Assembly: GCA_019239975.1 (NCBI GenBank)
Contig: JAFAZE010000088.1
Coordinates: 1-57,419, forward strand
Length of the DNA stretch: 57,419 nucleotides
Reading direction: 5' to 3'
Source of the DNA: Streptosporangiaceae bacterium
GTDB taxonomy: Bacteria; Actinomycetota; Actinomycetes; Streptosporangiales; Streptosporangiaceae
This document shows, piece after piece, positions 48,591 to 57,214 of the stretch; the stretch's first letter is position 1, and every line of letters starts with the position of its first letter. A model generated the notes under the pieces. The model saw nothing but the letters and a program-made list of their open reading frames with translations. It was not told the DNA's origin and did no database searches. A program made the translations under genes and the position numbers.

Positions 48591-48704
48591 ATGACCATCA
48601 ACCAATCCCGGTCGGCGATCGCCGCGACCGGGCTAAGACGGCTGGCCAGCGCCATCGAGCGCGCCGGCGGCGAAGACACCGGAAGTGAAGGGCCATCCCG
48701 ATGA
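48591..48704 (+). CDS. Small ORF coupled to the ABC ATPase gene, second ABC-start-like stub
   Basis: The 37-residue frame starts at 48591, a few bases after AGAAGAAGGG. It reads NQSRSAIAATGLRRLASAIE, again resembling the N-terminus of an ABC ATPase, and then diverges to an acidic tail. Its TGA overlaps the ATG of the intact ABC ATPase (ATGA), so it may act as a translated leader for it. It looks like a deletion product similar to the one 280 bp upstream. Confidence 0.45.
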   Translation: MTINQSRSAIAATGLRRLASAIERAGGEDTGSEGPSR

Positions 48705-49525
48705 CGGCGCAACCGATGACAGCACAATCGGCCCAGGCGATCCACGTGCAGGGCCTGGAGAAGGCATACAAGGAGGTGCACGCGCTGCGCGGCGTGGACC
48801 TGGACGTGGCGCGGGGCAGCATCTTCGCCCTGCTGGGCCCCAACGGCGCGGGCAAGACCACGGTCGTGAACATCCTCTCTACGCTGCTCAAGCCCGACGC
48901 GGGGACGGCCACCGTCAACGGCTTCGACGTCGCCGCGCAGGGTGCGCAGGTGCGGGAGTCCATCAGCCTCACCGGGCAGTTCGCGGCCGTGGACGAAATT
49001 CTCACCGGGCGGGAGAACCTGGTGCTCGCGGCGCGGCTGCGGCACCTGAAGGGCGCCGGCCGGATCGCGGATGACCTGCTGGCCCGCTTCCAGCTCACCG
49101 ACGCGGCGCAGCGACGGGTGTCGACGTATTCCGGAGGCATGCGCCGCCGCCTGGACATCGCGATGGGCCTTATCGGGAATCCGCCGGTGATCTTCCTGGA
49201 CGAGCCGACGACCGGGCTCGATCCCCAGGCGCGCCTCGAGGTGTGGCAGGCCGTCAGGGAACTCGCCGGGCGCGGCACGACGGTGCTGCTCACCACGCAG
49301 TACCTGGACGAGGCCGAACAACTCGCCGACCGGATTGCGATCCTGCACCAGGGGCGGATCATCGCCAACGGCACTCTCACCGAGCTGAAGCAGCTCTTCC
49401 CTCCCGCCAAAGTCGAGTACGTCGAGAAACAGCCGACCCTCGAGGACATCTTCCTCGCCATCGTCGGCGACGACCGTACCGGCAGCAGCGACAGCGCGGC
49501 CGACAGCGACCGCGCCGAAAGATAA
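48701..49525 (+). CDS. ABC transporter ATP-binding protein, drug-exporter (DrrA) type
   Basis: This 274-residue ATPase has all motifs: Walker A GPNGAGKTTVVN, Q-loop SLTGQFAAVD, signature STYSGGMRRRLDIAMGL, Walker B VIFLDEPTTGLDP and the H-like LLTTQYLDEAEQLADR. The DrrA-type order and the C-terminal segment VEKQPTLEDIFLAI point to antibiotic or lipid export. It is translated after the ATGA overlap with the small ORF. The permease gene follows nine bases later, completing an exporter. Confidence 0.93.
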   Translation: MTAQPMTAQSAQAIHVQGLEKAYKEVHALRGVDLDVARGSIFALLGPNGAGKTTVVNILSTLLKPDAGTATVNGFDVAAQGAQVRESISLTGQFAAVDEILTGRENLVLAARLRHLKGAGRIADDLLARFQLTDAAQRRVSTYSGGMRRRLDIAMGLIGNPPVIFLDEPTTGLDPQARLEVWQAVRELAGRGTTVLLTTQYLDEAEQLADRIAILHQGRIIANGTLTELKQLFPPAKVEYVEKQPTLEDIFLAIVGDDRTGSSDSAADSDRAER

Positions 49526-49534
49526 GGAACGACG

Positions 49535-50296
49535 ATGAACACGCATTTCTTCGGCGATACCGCCGTCCTGCTGGGACGGTCCATGCGCCACATCACGCGC
49601 AGCCCGGACACCATCATCACGACCGCCATCATGCCGATCGCCTTGCTGCTGCTGTTCGTCTACGTGTTCGGCGGCGCGATCAAACACGGGTCGGAAACGT
49701 ATGTGACCTACCTGCTGCCCGGCATCTTGCTCATCACGATTGCCTCAGGCATCTCCTACACCGCACTCCGGCTCTTCACGGATATGCAGGGCGGCATCTT
49801 CCAGCGATTCCAGTCCATGCCGATCGCACGGTCGTCCGTGCTGTGGTCGCACGTGCTGACCTCGCTGGCCGCCAACCTGATCTCGCTCGCGGTCGTCGTG
49901 CTCATCGCCATCGCCATGGGCTTCCGCTCAGGGGCGGGAGCGCTGGCGTGGCTCGCGGTCGCCGGCATCCTGTTCCTGTTCACCCTGGCGCTGACGTGGA
50001 TCGCCGTCATCCCCGGGCTCACCGCCAAGTCCGTGGACGGCGCGGGCGCGTTCTCCTACCCGCTCATCTTCCTGCCGTTCATCAGCTCGGCATTCGTGCC
50101 CACCGCCACCATGCCCGGGCCGGTACGCGCCTTCGCCGACAACCAGCCCGTGACATCCATCGCCAACACGATCCGCGACCTGCTCGCTCAGCAGCCGGCC
50201 GGCACCAGCATCTGGACCGCCCTCGCCTGGTGCCTCGGCATCCTCATCATCGCCTACGCGCTCGCCATGGTCACCTACCACCGCAAGATCGCCTGA
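49535..50296 (+). CDS. ABC-2-type transporter permease (DrrB-like)
   Basis: This 253-residue protein has six membrane helices: IITTAIMPIALLLLFVYVFG, YLLPGILLITIASGI, LAANLISLAVVVLIAIAMGF, ALAWLAVAGILFLFTLALTW, FSYPLIFLPFISSAFVP, and ALAWCLGILIIAYALAMVTY. The family ABC-2 motif is partly visible in KHGSETYVTYLLPG. With the ATPase it should form a homodimeric exporter for a drug or lipid. The convergent SARP-like regulator gene ends 84 bp downstream. Confidence 0.93.
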   Translation: MNTHFFGDTAVLLGRSMRHITRSPDTIITTAIMPIALLLLFVYVFGGAIKHGSETYVTYLLPGILLITIASGISYTALRLFTDMQGGIFQRFQSMPIARSSVLWSHVLTSLAANLISLAVVVLIAIAMGFRSGAGALAWLAVAGILFLFTLALTWIAVIPGLTAKSVDGAGAFSYPLIFLPFISSAFVPTATMPGPVRAFADNQPVTSIANTIRDLLAQQPAGTSIWTALAWCLGILIIAYALAMVTYHRKIA

Positions 50297-50380
50297 CGAT
50301 ATGTCTCCTCAGCCAATCAGCCATCAATGCCGCGCGGTGGGCCGGGTACCTGTGGGCGCGGGTCCTGGTCCGGCGGGACC

Positions 50381-53300
50381 TCAACCGCACAGGCGGGTTC
50401 GTTCCCGCAGCGCGGCGCGGACGGCGGCGCGCAGGGCTTCCGGGCCGAGGCCCGCGCACGACGACACGGCCTCGGCGTAGGCCGGCCCGTCGGCGTCCTG
50501 TGCGGCCCGCCGGGCGCGCGCGGCGGACATGGTCGGCTGGAACCCGTTCTTCAAGCCGAAGCGCTCGGCCAGCGCGATCATCCGCGCTCCTGACCTCACG
50601 GCGGCGGAGTCCCCGGCGCGCTGGCCCCGGTCGATGTCGGTCATGGCCAGGGCCAGCAGCAGCGAGCCGCAGACGGCGAGGCCATAGAAGGCGGCGAGTG
50701 TCCCGGGCGGCGGCCCCGGATCCGCGGTCAGCGCTGACAGCGCGGCGGGCAGCGCCCCGGTGATCTCCGCAACCAGGCCAAGCCGGCCGTGCTGCGCGTG
50801 GGCCACCACGGCGACCGCCTGAATATCCAGCGCCCAGGGATCCAGGCGGGACTGGTCGCCGGGCCCGGGGCGCTGCGTGTCCCGCAGCGTCGCCGCGGCC
50901 GTACGCCACAGGTGCAGGCCGGTATCAACGTCGCCGCGGCCGAGCGCGATCTCCGCGCGCGCCACGGTGTCGAACATCGGCATATCCCAGGGCTCGTCCG
51001 CGCCGTGCGGCGTTGTCAGCTTCAGCTCGCGTTCCGCCTCGTCATAGGCGCCCCGCTGCAGGTTGGCCGCCACGATTCCCTCGCGCACCCGGTCCGCGGT
51101 GGACCACGCCCCGAACGCCTCGGCCACCGACAGCGCCGCGCTCAGGTGACGCAGCGCCTCGTCGGCCGAACCGGCCTCGCCAACCTGGAGGCACAGTTCG
51201 CCGATCCGGGCATGCGCGGCGGTCCGGAGCCACGCGCACGCGCTGCCACGGCGCTCGAACGCGGCGAGCGACCGCCGCGCCGCCGCCAGCGCGCCGTCCA
51301 GGTCGCCCACCTCCTCCCAGGCGTAGCTGGCGACATAGTTGGCCATGCCCGCGACCAGCGGCTGGTCGCTCTCGCCCAGCGCCTGCATGGCCGCGAGGTG
51401 CGCTTCGGGCGGCCCGTGCAGCGCGCTCAGCACGGCCTGCGCGGCCCGGGCGAAGGTGTCCGGCGGAGCGGGCGGCAGCCGCCGCAGGCCCACCAGGAAC
51501 CGCGCCGGGCTCGGCCCCCGCAGCAGGAACCCGCTCACCGCGCCGAGAACCAGGCTGGTCCGGGTGGCCTCGACGAGGGCGGGTTCGGGCCGGAACGGCG
51601 GCAGGATCCGGGCCGTGTCCCCGGCCAGGGCGATCAGCCGGCCGAAACTCGACTCGGCCGACCACAGCGCGCCCAGCACGGCCGACACCGCGGCGACCGT
51701 TCCGGCGTCCCTGAGGTCGAGCCCGTGCCGCAAGGCCTGAACCAGGTTGTCCTGCTCGGCCCTGATCAGCTCGAAGGCAGGGAGGTCGTCGCCGGTGAGC
51801 ACCGAGTCATGGTGGGCGACGCCGAAGTCACGGGCCCAGGCGAGGAACCGGCCGGTCACGCGCTCGGTCTCGCCGGCGTCCTCCCGGCGCGCCGCGGCGA
51901 ACTCCCGGACGGTCTCCAGCATTCGGTACCGGGTGCCCGATGCGGTGTCGGTGACCTTGAGCAGCGACTGATCGGCGAGCTGCTCCAGGACCGGCAGGAT
52001 GTCGGCACCGAGCAGGTGCCGGGCGGCATCGCCAGTGAACCCGCCGGGGAACACCGACAACGCGCGCATCGCCGCCTGCCCGGCCGGGTCGAGGAGGTTC
52101 CAGCTCCAGTCGATCACGGCATGCAGGGTGCGGTGCCGTTGCGGTGCGTCCCTCGCGCTGCCCCGCAGCACCACGAACCGGTCGTCGAGGCGGCGGGCGA
52201 TCTCGGCCACCGACATGACCCGGACCCGCGCGGCGGCCAGTTCCGCGGCCAGCGGCAGCCCGTCCAGGCGGCCGCACAGCTCCCGCACGGCCTGCGCGGG
52301 CAGGTCGGCGTCGGGCCGGGCCGCCCGCGCCCGCTGTTCGAACAGCTCGGCCGTTGCCGGCAGGTCCAGCTCGGGCAGCAGGTACACCGATTCCGACGAC
52401 AGACCCAGCGGAGCGCGGCTGGTGGTGAGCACGCGCAGCTCCTTGCTCAGCGACACCAGGGCACCCACCAGCTCGGCGGCACCATGCACGACGTGCTCGC
52501 AGTTGTCCAGCACCAGCAGCGCCGGGCCGGGACCCAGTGCGGTCACGATCCCGGCGAGCACGCCCGGCAGGGCGCTGCGGCGGCTGACCGGGTTGCCGCC
52601 TTCCTCACCGACGCCGAGGGCGGACGCCACCTCGGCCGTCACGTCGCCGTCGGCGGCGACGCCCGCGAGCTCGACGACGTGCACGAGGCGCTGCTCCGCC
52701 TGGGCGCTGACCGCGTGCGCGAGACGGGTCTTGCCCAGGCCGCCTGTGCCCACGATCGACGTGACCCGGGACGTGCGCAGCAGGCCGGCCACGGCGGTGA
52801 TGTCGTCATCCCGGCCGAGCAGTGGGTTGGGCTCGTGCCGAACGCCGCGGCGGATCACGGGCGCGTCGGCCTGCAGCAGTTCCTGGTGCACGCCCTGCAG
52901 CGCGGGGCCCGGGTCGCTGCCGAGCTCGTCGCGCAGCCGCTGCCGGTAACCGGCGTACCGGGCGAGGGCCGCCGCGGGCCCTGCGGTCGCCGCCTCGCAC
53001 CGCAGCAGTTCGGCCAGGACTTCCTCGTCCCGCGGGCACCGCAGGATCAGCTCGCCCAGCGGTGCTGCCGCCTCGGCCCGCCGCCCCAGCCGTGACAGCG
53101 CCAGCGCGCGGGCCCGCAGCAGCGACTGGTACGCCGGAACCCGTGCCGCGCGCAGCGCGGACAGCGGGTCGCCGTCCCCGGCGTCCCAGTTCGCGGCGCC
53201 GTCGCACAGCGCGAGCCCGGCCTCGGCATGCCCGAGCGCCGCGAGGTGGTCGCCGGCCCGGGACCGCTTCTCACTCTCCGACGCGCTGAGCAAGATCGCG

Positions 53301-53590
53301 GAGGCATCGATCTGGTCCTCGCGCAGCGAGAGGCGGTATCCGCCCGGCGTGCTGACGATGACCCCGGGGCCGAGGCGGGCCCGGGCCCGTGACACAAGAA
53401 CCTGAAGGGCCTTGCCCGGATGCTCGGGTTGCTCGTCTGGCCACAGCGCGTCCACCAGCCGGGAGGTGCTGCATCCCACATGCGAGTCCTCGGCCAAGAG
53501 CGCAAGAAGGGCCTGCAGCCGGGAGCCGGTAATCTCCAGGCTGCCATAACGAACCCGCGACAGCAGGGCCAGCTCAACGGTCACCGCCAT
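50381..53590 (-). CDS. SARP/AfsR-like regulator: wHTH, BTAD, NB-ARC ATPase, helical repeats
   Basis: This 1069-residue protein starts at ATG 53590. Residues about 15-90 form an OmpR-like winged helix (ALLAEDSHVGCSTSRLVDAL, PGKALQVLVSRARARLG). A bacterial transcriptional activator domain (BTAD) follows at about 95-240 (ASAILLSASESEKRSRAGDH). The ATPase domain starts at about 270, with Walker A GTGGLGKTRLAH and Walker B ALLVLDNCEHVV, then ARRLDDRFVVLRG. From about 600 on it is helical TPR-like, rich in Ala and Arg. Such proteins activate secondary-metabolite or export genes after ATP and signal binding. It points towards the drug exporter, which it may control. The C-terminus ends inside a short gap before the permease. 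Confidence 0.9.
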   Translation of the reverse strand: MAVTVELALLSRVRYGSLEITGSRLQALLALLAEDSHVGCSTSRLVDALWPDEQPEHPGKALQVLVSRARARLGPGVIVSTPGGYRLSLREDQIDASAILLSASESEKRSRAGDHLAALGHAEAGLALCDGAANWDAGDGDPLSALRAARVPAYQSLLRARALALSRLGRRAEAAAPLGELILRCPRDEEVLAELLRCEAATAGPAAALARYAGYRQRLRDELGSDPGPALQGVHQELLQADAPVIRRGVRHEPNPLLGRDDDITAVAGLLRTSRVTSIVGTGGLGKTRLAHAVSAQAEQRLVHVVELAGVAADGDVTAEVASALGVGEEGGNPVSRRSALPGVLAGIVTALGPGPALLVLDNCEHVVHGAAELVGALVSLSKELRVLTTSRAPLGLSSESVYLLPELDLPATAELFEQRARAARPDADLPAQAVRELCGRLDGLPLAAELAAARVRVMSVAEIARRLDDRFVVLRGSARDAPQRHRTLHAVIDWSWNLLDPAGQAAMRALSVFPGGFTGDAARHLLGADILPVLEQLADQSLLKVTDTASGTRYRMLETVREFAAARREDAGETERVTGRFLAWARDFGVAHHDSVLTGDDLPAFELIRAEQDNLVQALRHGLDLRDAGTVAAVSAVLGALWSAESSFGRLIALAGDTARILPPFRPEPALVEATRTSLVLGAVSGFLLRGPSPARFLVGLRRLPPAPPDTFARAAQAVLSALHGPPEAHLAAMQALGESDQPLVAGMANYVASYAWEEVGDLDGALAAARRSLAAFERRGSACAWLRTAAHARIGELCLQVGEAGSADEALRHLSAALSVAEAFGAWSTADRVREGIVAANLQRGAYDEAERELKLTTPHGADEPWDMPMFDTVARAEIALGRGDVDTGLHLWRTAAATLRDTQRPGPGDQSRLDPWALDIQAVAVVAHAQHGRLGLVAEITGALPAALSALTADPGPPPGTLAAFYGLAVCGSLLLALAMTDIDRGQRAGDSAAVRSGARMIALAERFGLKNGFQPTMSAARARRAAQDADGPAYAEAVSSCAGLGPEALRAAVRAALRERTRLCG

Positions 53591-53746
53591 CAGACTAGCC
53601 GGTCCCCTGCCAGACGACGCGGGTGACGGCAATGCCTCGTATGCACCGCTGGCGGACAGCCCGGACGGCCGGGAACAGATCACCTGGTTCAGCGTGGCAT
53701 TGGGCGGTCATCTTGGTTTACCGAGCCGCCGACCATAACGGCGGGG

Positions 53747-53944
53747 GTGATCGGGAGGCTGCCCGGCGATGGCGTGTACACCAGCGTCCTCGCCTCGCTC
53801 GCGATCGGCATCCTCATGGACGCCTTCCTCGTCCGCACCCTGCTCGTCCCCTCCACGGTCGCCCTGCTCGGCCGCTGGAACTGGTGGCCATCCATCCACG
53901 GCACCCCTGCCCAAGCCGCCCCGGCACCGGCACACTGCCGCTAA
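53747..53944 (+). pseudogene. C-terminal fragment of an MMPL-family transporter
   Basis: The last about 60 codons of an MMPL-type exporter remain: YTSVLASLAIGILMDAFLVR, TLLVPSTVALLGRWNWWPS, matching the final membrane helix and the conserved tryptophans of the family. Nothing upstream supplies the other helices. It ends at a stop and the next 80 bp are empty. An intact MMPL protein would have more than 700 residues. Confidence 0.7.
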
Positions 53945-54021
53945 CCGCCGCGCTTCGGCGGGATGGAGCCACCCTCCATCCCGCCGAAGGTCGCAAGGCG
54001 GGCGCACTCACAGCCAGCAGC

Positions 54022-54417
54022 TCACCATTGAGCCTCAGGGCCGCCGTTGATGGCGAGCTCAGCAGGCAGGCTGTCACATTGCCGCGAGCCGGCTGTGGCT
54101 GGTTGATCGCGGAGAGATAGGAGCCAGTAGGCCAAGGCCGCTGGGGGACAGACGCACAACAAGATGTACAGCAGGAGCGGATCCACGACCATGCCCGTCC
54201 GTGGCGGCTGCTGCTGTACGGCGGGCAGGTCGGCGGTGAGATCGCGCAGCTGGGCCCTTGTCTGCGCCGTGTAGGCGGCACTGGCTCGCTCCTCGAGTTC
54301 GGCCTGGGTCAGCCGGGCGTCGGCGAAGTTGCGCTGCAGCAGCGCCACGGTCTGCTCTCGTTCGGCGTCGGAGGCGCGGATGGCCAGGCCGTCGTGCTGT
54401 GTGCTGGCGTCGTTCAT
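54022..54417 (-). CDS. DUF1707 protein with a membrane anchor
   Basis: This 131-residue protein has the DUF1707/SHOCT-like helical domain at about residues 10-70: AIRASDAEREQTVALLQRNF, LTQAELEERASAAYTAQTRA, DLTADLP. One hydrophobic helix follows (PLLLYILLCVCPPAALAYWL, about 80-100). DUF1707 proteins are common anchored partners of regulators in actinobacteria. Its ATG overlaps the stop of the ArsR-like gene (4 bp), so it is translated with it. Confidence 0.88.
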   Translation of the reverse strand: MNDASTQHDGLAIRASDAEREQTVALLQRNFADARLTQAELEERASAAYTAQTRAQLRDLTADLPAVQQQPPRTGMVVDPLLLYILLCVCPPAALAYWLLSLRDQPATAGSRQCDSLPAELAINGGPEAQW

Positions 54418-55019
54418 GCTGGGCTCCCTGGCGGGGGGTTGGCATCCGGGCGGTCTTGCAGGTCGACGAGCGCCAGGACCACGCGGGTCCAGGTCCCGTC
54501 TGCGCCGGGATCGGCGAACCGGGCGGCGAGCTGCTCGACATGGCCGCGCAGCTCGGCCAGTGCCTGATCGGTGAGCCGGAGCGCGCCGCGGTGCAGGTCG
54601 ACCTCCCGGCGGCGGCCCGCCTGCCTGGCCTGGTATGCCGTTGTGATGTCCATCGCGGTGGCCTCCAGCATCGACCCGAGGAACGCGGCTGTTTCCTCGA
54701 GGGTGGCGTCGTCGCCGGGCGGCTCGGTCTGCGCAGGCGCGTATACCCGCTCGGCTTTGCCGCGGGCCAGCCGCCGGTAGTCGGCAACCTCGATCAGCCC
54801 GGCGTGCTCCAGCTGGCCAAGGTGGTAGTAGAGGCGGTCAGCCGGCAGCCCGGCGCAGTCGGCCAGCTGCCGCGCCGACCGGGGCGCTTCGATCAGCCAC
54901 TCCAGTAGCCGGATCCGCAGCGGGTCAGCCAGCGCCTTGTGCACCTGATGCCAGGGCTTGCGCGGCGCGCCTGCCCCGGGCAGGCCCGGGTGCACCGAGT
55001 CTGCTGAACTATTCTCCAC
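54414..55019 (-). CDS. ArsR-type helix-turn-helix regulator with long C-terminal domain
   Basis: This 201-residue protein has a winged helix at about residues 22-85: VHKALADPLRIRLLEWLIEA, SARQLADCAGLPADRLYYHL and AGLIEVADYRRLARGKAERV. The remaining 110 residues are helical (LEETAAFLGSMLEATAMDIT, ALAELRGHVEQLAARFADPG), probably a ligand or dimer domain. No metal cysteines are present. GTG at 55019 starts it; the AT-rich stretch just upstream (AATATATTACAG) is the only low-GC DNA nearby and probably holds promoter and operator. It forms an operon with the DUF1707 gene. Confidence 0.88.
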   Translation of the reverse strand: MENSSADSVHPGLPGAGAPRKPWHQVHKALADPLRIRLLEWLIEAPRSARQLADCAGLPADRLYYHLGQLEHAGLIEVADYRRLARGKAERVYAPAQTEPPGDDATLEETAAFLGSMLEATAMDITTAYQARQAGRRREVDLHRGALRLTDQALAELRGHVEQLAARFADPGADGTWTRVVLALVDLQDRPDANPPPGSPA

Positions 55020-55216
55020 TCGTTGAAATATATTACAGTAAGTGCCGCCCCGTCAACCCACCGGGCCGCTGTGCGGCGTCGGGGCCAGGGCGCTGTGGTG
55101 GATGACAGCCGGGATACGCGTGTGCCGGGCCATGAAACTGCGATGTAGGGGCGGCGAAACTGGGCCCGCCTAGGGTTGCTGCAGGCGCCGATCCGATATG
55201 CGGAGGAAGTACGACG

Positions 55217-55369
55217 ATGACGGCTGTAGCCAGCGTTTATGCCAATGGGCTGGTCAAGACGTTCGGGGAGCTCCGCGCCGTCGACGGCATCGACCTGGAG
55301 GTCCGCCAGGGCGAGATCTTCGGTGTCCTCGGCCCGAACGGGGCCGGGAACCCCGTAACGGGATTGTGA
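55217..55369 (+). pseudogene. ABC ATPase cut off at its Walker A motif
   Basis: The 50-codon frame reads [36 protein letters not shown] and then departs. The expected Lys-Thr after GPNGAG is replaced by NPVTGL and a stop. GGAGG precedes the ATG, so it may still be translated. The remaining 85 percent of the ATPase and any permease are gone. The break inside a conserved GC-rich motif resembles the other ABC-start stubs at 48313 and 48591. Confidence 0.75.
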
Positions 55370-55533
55370 TTTTCATTGCCGCTAGGGCGCGGTCGCTGGA
55401 TCGGCAGGAGAACTGCGTGGCATGCCTGCCCGCAGAAGCTGCCGTCATGGCAAACGGGCTGGCGGTGGTTGTCACGCTCGGGCCCGGGGCGGTGTCTTCA
55501 TGGGAAAGCAGATAATCGTCCCAGGAGGACATC

Positions 55534-56112
55534 GTGGCGCTGCGCATGCCGAAGGCGGAGGTTCCCGCCGAGCTGCGGGAGACCTTGATCAAGCAGGTGG
55601 GCACTATGCCCGAGCCGGTCGAAGTGTCGTTCAGCAACCCCAAGGTGGCCTTGACCACCCAGGAGTTCACGGCCGGCGCGTCGAAGTGGGACACGGTGGA
55701 CGCGGGCCTGAAGACGTTCGCGCACATGGTCGTGGCGGCGCAGGTCGGCTGCAGCTGGTGCCTGGACGTGAATTACTTTCTGGCACTGCACCATGGCCTG
55801 GACCTCGCGAAGGCGAGCCAGGTGCCGGTGTGGCGGGAGTCGGAGGTGTTCACGCCGCTGGAGCGGGACGTGCTGGAGTTCGCCGAGGCGATGACGGCCA
55901 CGCCGACGGCCGTCACCGACGAGCTGCACGCGCGGCTGCTCGGGCAGCTCGGCCCGGCGGCGATGGTTGAGCTGACGGTGTTCATCGCCTGGGCGAACAT
56001 GGCAGGCCGGGTCAACACCGCCAACGGCATCACGTCGCAGGGCTACTCCGAGGCGTGTGAGATCCCGCTTGTCAGGCGCCCCGGGCAGGCCGGCGCGGCC
56101 GCGACCGCATGA
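55534..56112 (+). CDS. Carboxymuconolactone decarboxylase/AhpD-like protein
   Basis: This 192-residue helical protein has the AhpD-like redox pair in VGCSWCLDVN (about residue 75). Family helices are SKWDTVDAGLKTFAHMVVAA and DVLEFAEAMTATPTAVTDEL. These proteins act as peroxidatic disulfide reductases or decarboxylases. It is the usual partner of ECF41 sigma factors. GTG at 55534 follows AGGAGG; its stop overlaps the sigma gene ATG (ATGA), so the two are translationally coupled. Confidence 0.92.
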   Translation: MALRMPKAEVPAELRETLIKQVGTMPEPVEVSFSNPKVALTTQEFTAGASKWDTVDAGLKTFAHMVVAAQVGCSWCLDVNYFLALHHGLDLAKASQVPVWRESEVFTPLERDVLEFAEAMTATPTAVTDELHARLLGQLGPAAMVELTVFIAWANMAGRVNTANGITSQGYSEACEIPLVRRPGQAGAAATA

Positions 56113-57014
56113 CCGAGGATCCGTTCACCGCCCATCGCAGCCTGCTGTTCACGGTCGCCTACGAGATGCTCGGCTCGGCAGCCGACGCGGAGGACGTGCT
56201 GCAGGAGTCCTGGCTGCGATGGGCCGGGGCGGACCGCTCGCAGGTGCGCGACCCGCGGGCCTACCTCGTCCGGGTCGTCACCCGACAGGCACTCAACCGG
56301 TTGCGGGCGCTGACGCGCAGCCGTGAGGACTATGTCGGCGAGTGGCTGCCGGAGCCCCTGCTGACCAGCCCTGACGTCGCCGAGGACGCCGAGCTCGCCG
56401 AAAGCGTCTCGATCGCGGTGCTGACCGTGCTTGAGACCCTTTCCCCGGCCGAGCGGGCAGTGTTCGTGCTCCGCGAGGTCTTCGACATGCCCTACAACGA
56501 GATCGCCGAGGCCATCGGGAAATCCGTGCCCGCCGTGCGGCAGATCGCCCGGCGGGCCCGCGAGCACGTGGCGGAGCGGCGTCCGCGGACGCGGGTGAGC
56601 CGGTCAGAGCAGAGGGCCGTGACCGAGCGGTTCATGGCGGCGCTGCGTACCGGGCAGCTGCAGGAGCTGATGGAGGTCATGGCACCGAATGTGGTCCTGA
56701 TCGCCGACGGCGGCGGCCTCGCGGCCGCCGTCCTTGAGCCGGTCCACGGCGCCGCGCTGGTGGCCAGGGTACTCGCCCGCGCCAGCCGGGACCAGTCCGC
56801 GTTCGCGTCAACGGCCGTCTGGCTAAACGGCGCCCCCGCGGCCCGCATCGAGGTTGCCGGCGAACCCTCCGCGATCAGCATCGACGTGGAGGACGGCCGG
56901 GTCACCCGGGTCTACCTGATCCGCAACCCGCGCAAGCTGACATGGCTCGACCGCCCGGCCCAGCTCACCAGGCAACCCCGCTGCGCCGGAAACAGCCGGG
57001 GAACAAGGCGATGA
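56109..57014 (+). CDS. ECF41-family sigma factor with SnoaL-like control domain
   Basis: This 301-residue sigma-70 family protein has region 2 (MLGSAADAEDVLQESWLRWA, DPRAYLVRVVTRQALNRLRA) and region 4 (LSPAERAVFVLREVFDMPYN, GKSVPAVRQIARRAREHV). The NTF2/SnoaL-like C-terminal domain (about 175-290) ends in the conserved RNPRKL motif. The linker WLPEPLLT is also diagnostic for ECF41. In this family the C-terminal domain replaces an anti-sigma factor. Known target promoters lie before the partner gene, here the decarboxylase-like gene upstream, so autoregulation of the pair is expected. The extra 15 basic residues at the end are not conserved. Confidence 0.92.
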   Translation: MTEDPFTAHRSLLFTVAYEMLGSAADAEDVLQESWLRWAGADRSQVRDPRAYLVRVVTRQALNRLRALTRSREDYVGEWLPEPLLTSPDVAEDAELAESVSIAVLTVLETLSPAERAVFVLREVFDMPYNEIAEAIGKSVPAVRQIARRAREHVAERRPRTRVSRSEQRAVTERFMAALRTGQLQELMEVMAPNVVLIADGGGLAAAVLEPVHGAALVARVLARASRDQSAFASTAVWLNGAPAARIEVAGEPSAISIDVEDGRVTRVYLIRNPRKLTWLDRPAQLTRQPRCAGNSRGTRR

Positions 57015-57214
57015 CGCCGACGGCAAGAACAGAACGACGTTACTTTTAGCTCAGCTGAGCGGCCGCACGGCGGAATGTTTCCGGTTTCGGCTGGTCAGGT
57101 GGCACGGGATGCGCAACGGTGCGGGCAAGCCCGTTACTGATTTATGGCATCCATGGCCAGCAGAACGATTTGCCGGTTTCCCTGGTCAGGACAGAGACGA
57201 TCCGCAACATAGCC

